A stretch of DNA of 6,754 bases, taken from positions 1 through 6,754 of the forward strand of contig JAEEPV010000106.1 in NCBI GenBank assembly GCA_016284975.1, given 5' to 3'. The position numbers and the translations under genes were made by a program. The first letter of the stretch is position 1. Each line of letters begins with the position of its first letter. The notes below the pieces were generated by a model, which made no database searches, was not told the origin of the DNA, and saw only the letters and a list, made by a program, of their open reading frames with translations. Positions 5,376 to 6,754 of this stretch are shown here, in pieces. The stretch is from Solobacterium sp. Lineage in GTDB: Bacteria > Bacillota_I > Bacilli_A > Erysipelotrichales > Erysipelotrichaceae.

Positions 5376-6158
5376 ATGAAAACAGTAGTTAAGTCAGAAA
5401 TAGCAGATGCTTTAAGGACCGTTGGCCTTCAAAGAGGAGATTCTGTGATGGTACATACTTCTCTTGGGAAGATTGGGTATGTATGCGGCGGTGCACAAGC
5501 TGTCATAGAAGCTCTGATTGAGACCGTTGGAAAAGAAGGAACTATTATGATGCCGACGCAGTCATGGAAAAATCTTGATCCTGAAACCGGTGTTCATTGG
5601 GATGCTGATGAAACTGAATGGGACAGAATCAGAGAGAATTGGCCAGCTTATAATAAGACGATTACTCCTACCAATACGATGGGGGCTGTTGCAGAGATGT
5701 TTCGATCATGGCCTGGAGCAGTGAGGAGCGACCATCCGGCCAGATCTTTTACTGCGTGGGGGAGAAATGCAGAATATCTCACGAAAAATCATGATCTTTC
5801 TGATATTTTTGGGGATACATCTCCAATTGGAAAGCTTTATGATCTTGACGGAAAGATACTGTTGATCGGTGTGGACTATGACAAAAATACCTCTATTCAT
5901 TTGGCAGATGTTCGTGCTGAGTATCGAGGAAAGCATACAGGTGTTGAACACAGTGCAGTCATGGAAAATGGAAAGCGAGTCTGGAAAGCATATGAAACGC
6001 TGTTTGTAGATGGTGAAGATTTTAAGGATATAGGAATTGCTTTTGAAGCAGTACATACTGTTAATACAGCAGCAATTGGCGAAACAGAATTGAAAATCAT
6101 GAAGCAGCGTGAGTTAGTGGACTTTGCCGTTGAGTGGATTGAAAAACACAGACAATAG
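5376..6158 (+). CDS. AAC(3)-family aminoglycoside 3-N-acetyltransferase-like enzyme
   Basis: This 260-residue protein belongs to the Antibiotic_NAT family, which transfers acetyl from acetyl-CoA to an amino group, classically N3 of the deoxystreptamine ring of aminoglycosides. It acts in the cytoplasm. Family landmarks appear in order: VMVHTSLGKIG (about 24-34), GGAQAVIEALIETVG (38-52), TIMMPTQSW (56-64), RSDHPARSFTAWG (117-129), DTSPIGKLYDLDGKILLIG (147-165) and VDYDKNTSIHLAD with His175 (166-178). The conserved DHP and IHLAD histidine motifs are intact and the length is normal, so it should be active. Many environmental and gut Firmicutes carry chromosomal relatives that give little or no resistance, so the substrate is open. 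The start is supported by the conserved N-terminal region beginning right after it; the ribosome site is weak (TTGGGGC about 5 nt upstream). It seems monocistronic, set between two terminators. Confidence 0.88.
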   Translation: MKTVVKSEIADALRTVGLQRGDSVMVHTSLGKIGYVCGGAQAVIEALIETVGKEGTIMMPTQSWKNLDPETGVHWDADETEWDRIRENWPAYNKTITPTNTMGAVAEMFRSWPGAVRSDHPARSFTAWGRNAEYLTKNHDLSDIFGDTSPIGKLYDLDGKILLIGVDYDKNTSIHLADVRAEYRGKHTGVEHSAVMENGKRVWKAYETLFVDGEDFKDIGIAFEAVHTVNTAAIGETELKIMKQRELVDFAVEWIEKHRQ

Positions 6159-6210
6159 TATTCATAAAGGTAAATTCCAGTTTAGATCCAACGAAGATAT
6201 GCATGCAGGT

Positions 6211-6248
6211 TTACACTTTTGCTTACACCTGAAGTTACACGATTACAC
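6211..6248 (+). repeat. Cluster of four TTACAC direct repeats
   Basis: TTACAC occurs at 6211, 6223, 6235 and 6243, the first three at an exact 12-bp period and the last 8 bp on. No gene covers the region. Such short phased repeats can be binding sites for a regulator, a recombinase arm or a transposase near an element end. No flanking transposase or integrase is visible here, so the role is open. Confidence 0.5.
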
Positions 6249-6326
6249 TGAAACAAGACGAACCGTGATGAGATAAGACGAAAACTTGCTGTTTCTCCGA
6301 TATGTGATAAACAGGGAAGATGAAGC

Positions 6327-6458
6327 ATGATGAGCCTTGATAAAAACGCACCCTATAGCCGTATGACAACGAGAACTCCTATACTTCTCAGATGGTTCGC
6401 ACCATCAAGTACTTCTCCAACGTTAAGTAATAATTTCAGCTTAACAAAGAGCAGTTAG
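6327..6458 (+). CDS. Possible 43-codon small ORF ahead of a strong terminator
   Basis: ATG ATG at 6327-6332 opens a 43-residue frame (MMSLDKNAPYSRMTTRTP...) ending at TAG 6456-6458. AGGGAA (6313-6318) sits about 8 nt upstream and the strong terminator begins 8 nt after the stop. The composition (Ser/Thr/Pro-rich second half) is not protein-like and nothing is recognised. An overlapping frame ending at TAA 6428-6430 (NSYTSQMVRTIKYFSNVK) looks more protein-like but has no start of its own, so a frameshifted gene remnant is an alternative. Confidence 0.25.
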   Translation: MMSLDKNAPYSRMTTRTPILLRWFAPSSTSPTLSNNFSLTKSS

Positions 6459-6466
6459 CGAGATTT

Positions 6467-6504
6467 GACCCTCTTGGGCACTATGCCTGGGAGGGTCTTT
6501 TTTT
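6467..6504 (+). terminator. Very strong intrinsic terminator
   Basis: A 14-nt left arm (6467-6480, GACCCTCTTGGGCA) pairs along its whole length with 6484-6497 (TGCCTGGGAGGGTC) using three G-U pairs, around a CTA loop, followed by seven T (6498-6504). It ends plus-strand transcription entering from the acetyltransferase or from an undetected short RNA, and insulates the lipoprotein gene at 6654. Confidence 0.9.
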
Positions 6505-6653
6505 ATACGTATATGAAGCGATTTAACAAGGCGTGCACCCGCTGCACATTTTTTCATGACGAAATATACGGAGAAGTAGGCGCCAGTGTAATTAAAAAAC
6601 ACGACTCTCATCGGGGACATGCAGATTTGTATAATGGGTGTAGGAGATAAGAA

Positions 6654-6754
6654 ATGAAAAAAATCATCAGTTTTATGACGGTTCTGACACTTCTGTTTGA
6701 GGTGGGAGCGTGCGGAAATGCGGATAAAGACCGCAAGCAGGATAGCGAATCAGA
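6654..6754 (+). CDS. N-terminus of a lipoprotein (partial, runs off window)
   Basis: ATG 6654 opens a frame of 33 complete codons to the right edge. MKKIISFMTVLTLLFEVGAC is a lipoprotein signal peptide: two lysines, a hydrophobic core interrupted by one Glu and lipobox V-G-A-C with Cys20. It is followed by a polar linker (GNADKDRKQDSES) typical of membrane-tethered proteins of Gram-positives. AGGAGA (6642-6647) lies 6 nt before the ATG and fixes the start. The exported domain is outside the window, so the function is unknown; a solute-binding protein, a hydrolase or another surface protein would all fit. The preceding strong terminator indicates an independent promoter somewhere in 6505-6640. 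Confidence 0.8.
   Translation, partial: MKKIISFMTVLTLLFEVGACGNADKDRKQDSES

Larger units (their letters stand above)
6159..6653. other. Stretch without a secure gene between the acetyltransferase and the last lipoprotein
   Basis: These 495 nt contain four TTACAC repeats, a doubtful small ORF (6327-6458) and a strong intrinsic terminator (6467-6504). The 149 nt from 6505 to 6653 lead into the lipoprotein start and hold a TATAAT-like hexamer (6630-6635), which is too close to the ribosome site to be a confident promoter. No transposase, integrase, tRNA or clear CDS was seen on either strand. Confidence 0.5.

Noticed and set aside
6630..6635. TATAAT as promoter of the last lipoprotein gene
   Set aside because: A start site about 7 nt downstream would fall on the AGGAG ribosome site at 6642-6646, and no -35 match exists at the right distance; probably chance.
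6465..6650. 61-codon plus-strand frame running through the terminator
   Set aside because: It starts inside the terminator stem, crosses the T tract and has no ribosome site, so it cannot be translated from an upstream transcript.
1..6754. CRISPR array, tRNA or rRNA genes, complete insertion sequence
   Set aside because: No regularly spaced repeats of CRISPR length, no cloverleaf-like sequence, no rRNA-like conserved blocks, and no transposase frame were seen on either strand.

Overview
The window reads as a mosaic, accessory-type stretch of a Gram-positive Bacillota genome, most likely a gut or rumen Clostridia such as Lachnospiraceae. Supporting points are moderate AT-richness, strong AGGAGG-type ribosome binding sites, Gram-positive-style lipoprotein signal peptides, a secreted GH5 glycosidase, a probable relic of a surface protein tail and AbiEi/RelB-like antitoxins. 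The genus cannot be fixed from the sequence alone.

Left part (1-2989). The 3' end of an unrecognised plus-strand gene (to 113) runs head-on into a minus-strand set. In that set's order of transcription: a 52-residue truncated-looking lipoprotein (2989-2831), a 585-residue GH5-type glycoside hydrolase lipoprotein (2728-971), a 58-residue RelB-like antitoxin (950-774) starting 20 nt after the hydrolase stop, and a 179-residue AbiEi-family antitoxin (665-126). No toxin partner for either antitoxin is visible. An 8-bp inverted repeat overlaps the best promoter candidate of the AbiEi gene and is a plausible autoregulatory operator.

Middle part (2990-5232). A plus-strand gene (3165-4643) with a plausible promoter and an upstream dyad encodes a 492-residue protein with an N-terminal CxxC...CxxC zinc ribbon, an unrecognised middle, a Q-rich helical segment and a compact C-terminal module. 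It is followed by a reading frame (about 4682-5170) that looks like two unrelated gene remnants fused in frame. The first is a piece of an AlbA_2-type ATP-binding protein (NLIESFDRL, LPDKFYLE). The second is a beta-rich surface protein tail ending in an LPxTG-like VPNTG without the membrane anchor. An intrinsic terminator follows (5202-5232).

Right part (5233-6754). A complete AAC(3)-family N-acetyltransferase gene (5376-6158) has its own candidate promoter and a small dyad upstream. After it comes about 495 nt without a secure gene, holding four TTACAC direct repeats, a possible 43-codon ORF and a very strong intrinsic terminator (6467-6504). A new lipoprotein gene starts at 6654 and runs off the window.

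The genes do not form one obvious pathway. The pattern is surface or secreted proteins interleaved with orphan antitoxins and gene debris, as expected at a site of repeated insertion and deletion. I found no convincing complete new system. The best leads are the paired orphan antitoxins, the chimeric ORF, the unassigned zinc-ribbon protein and the TTACAC repeat cluster.
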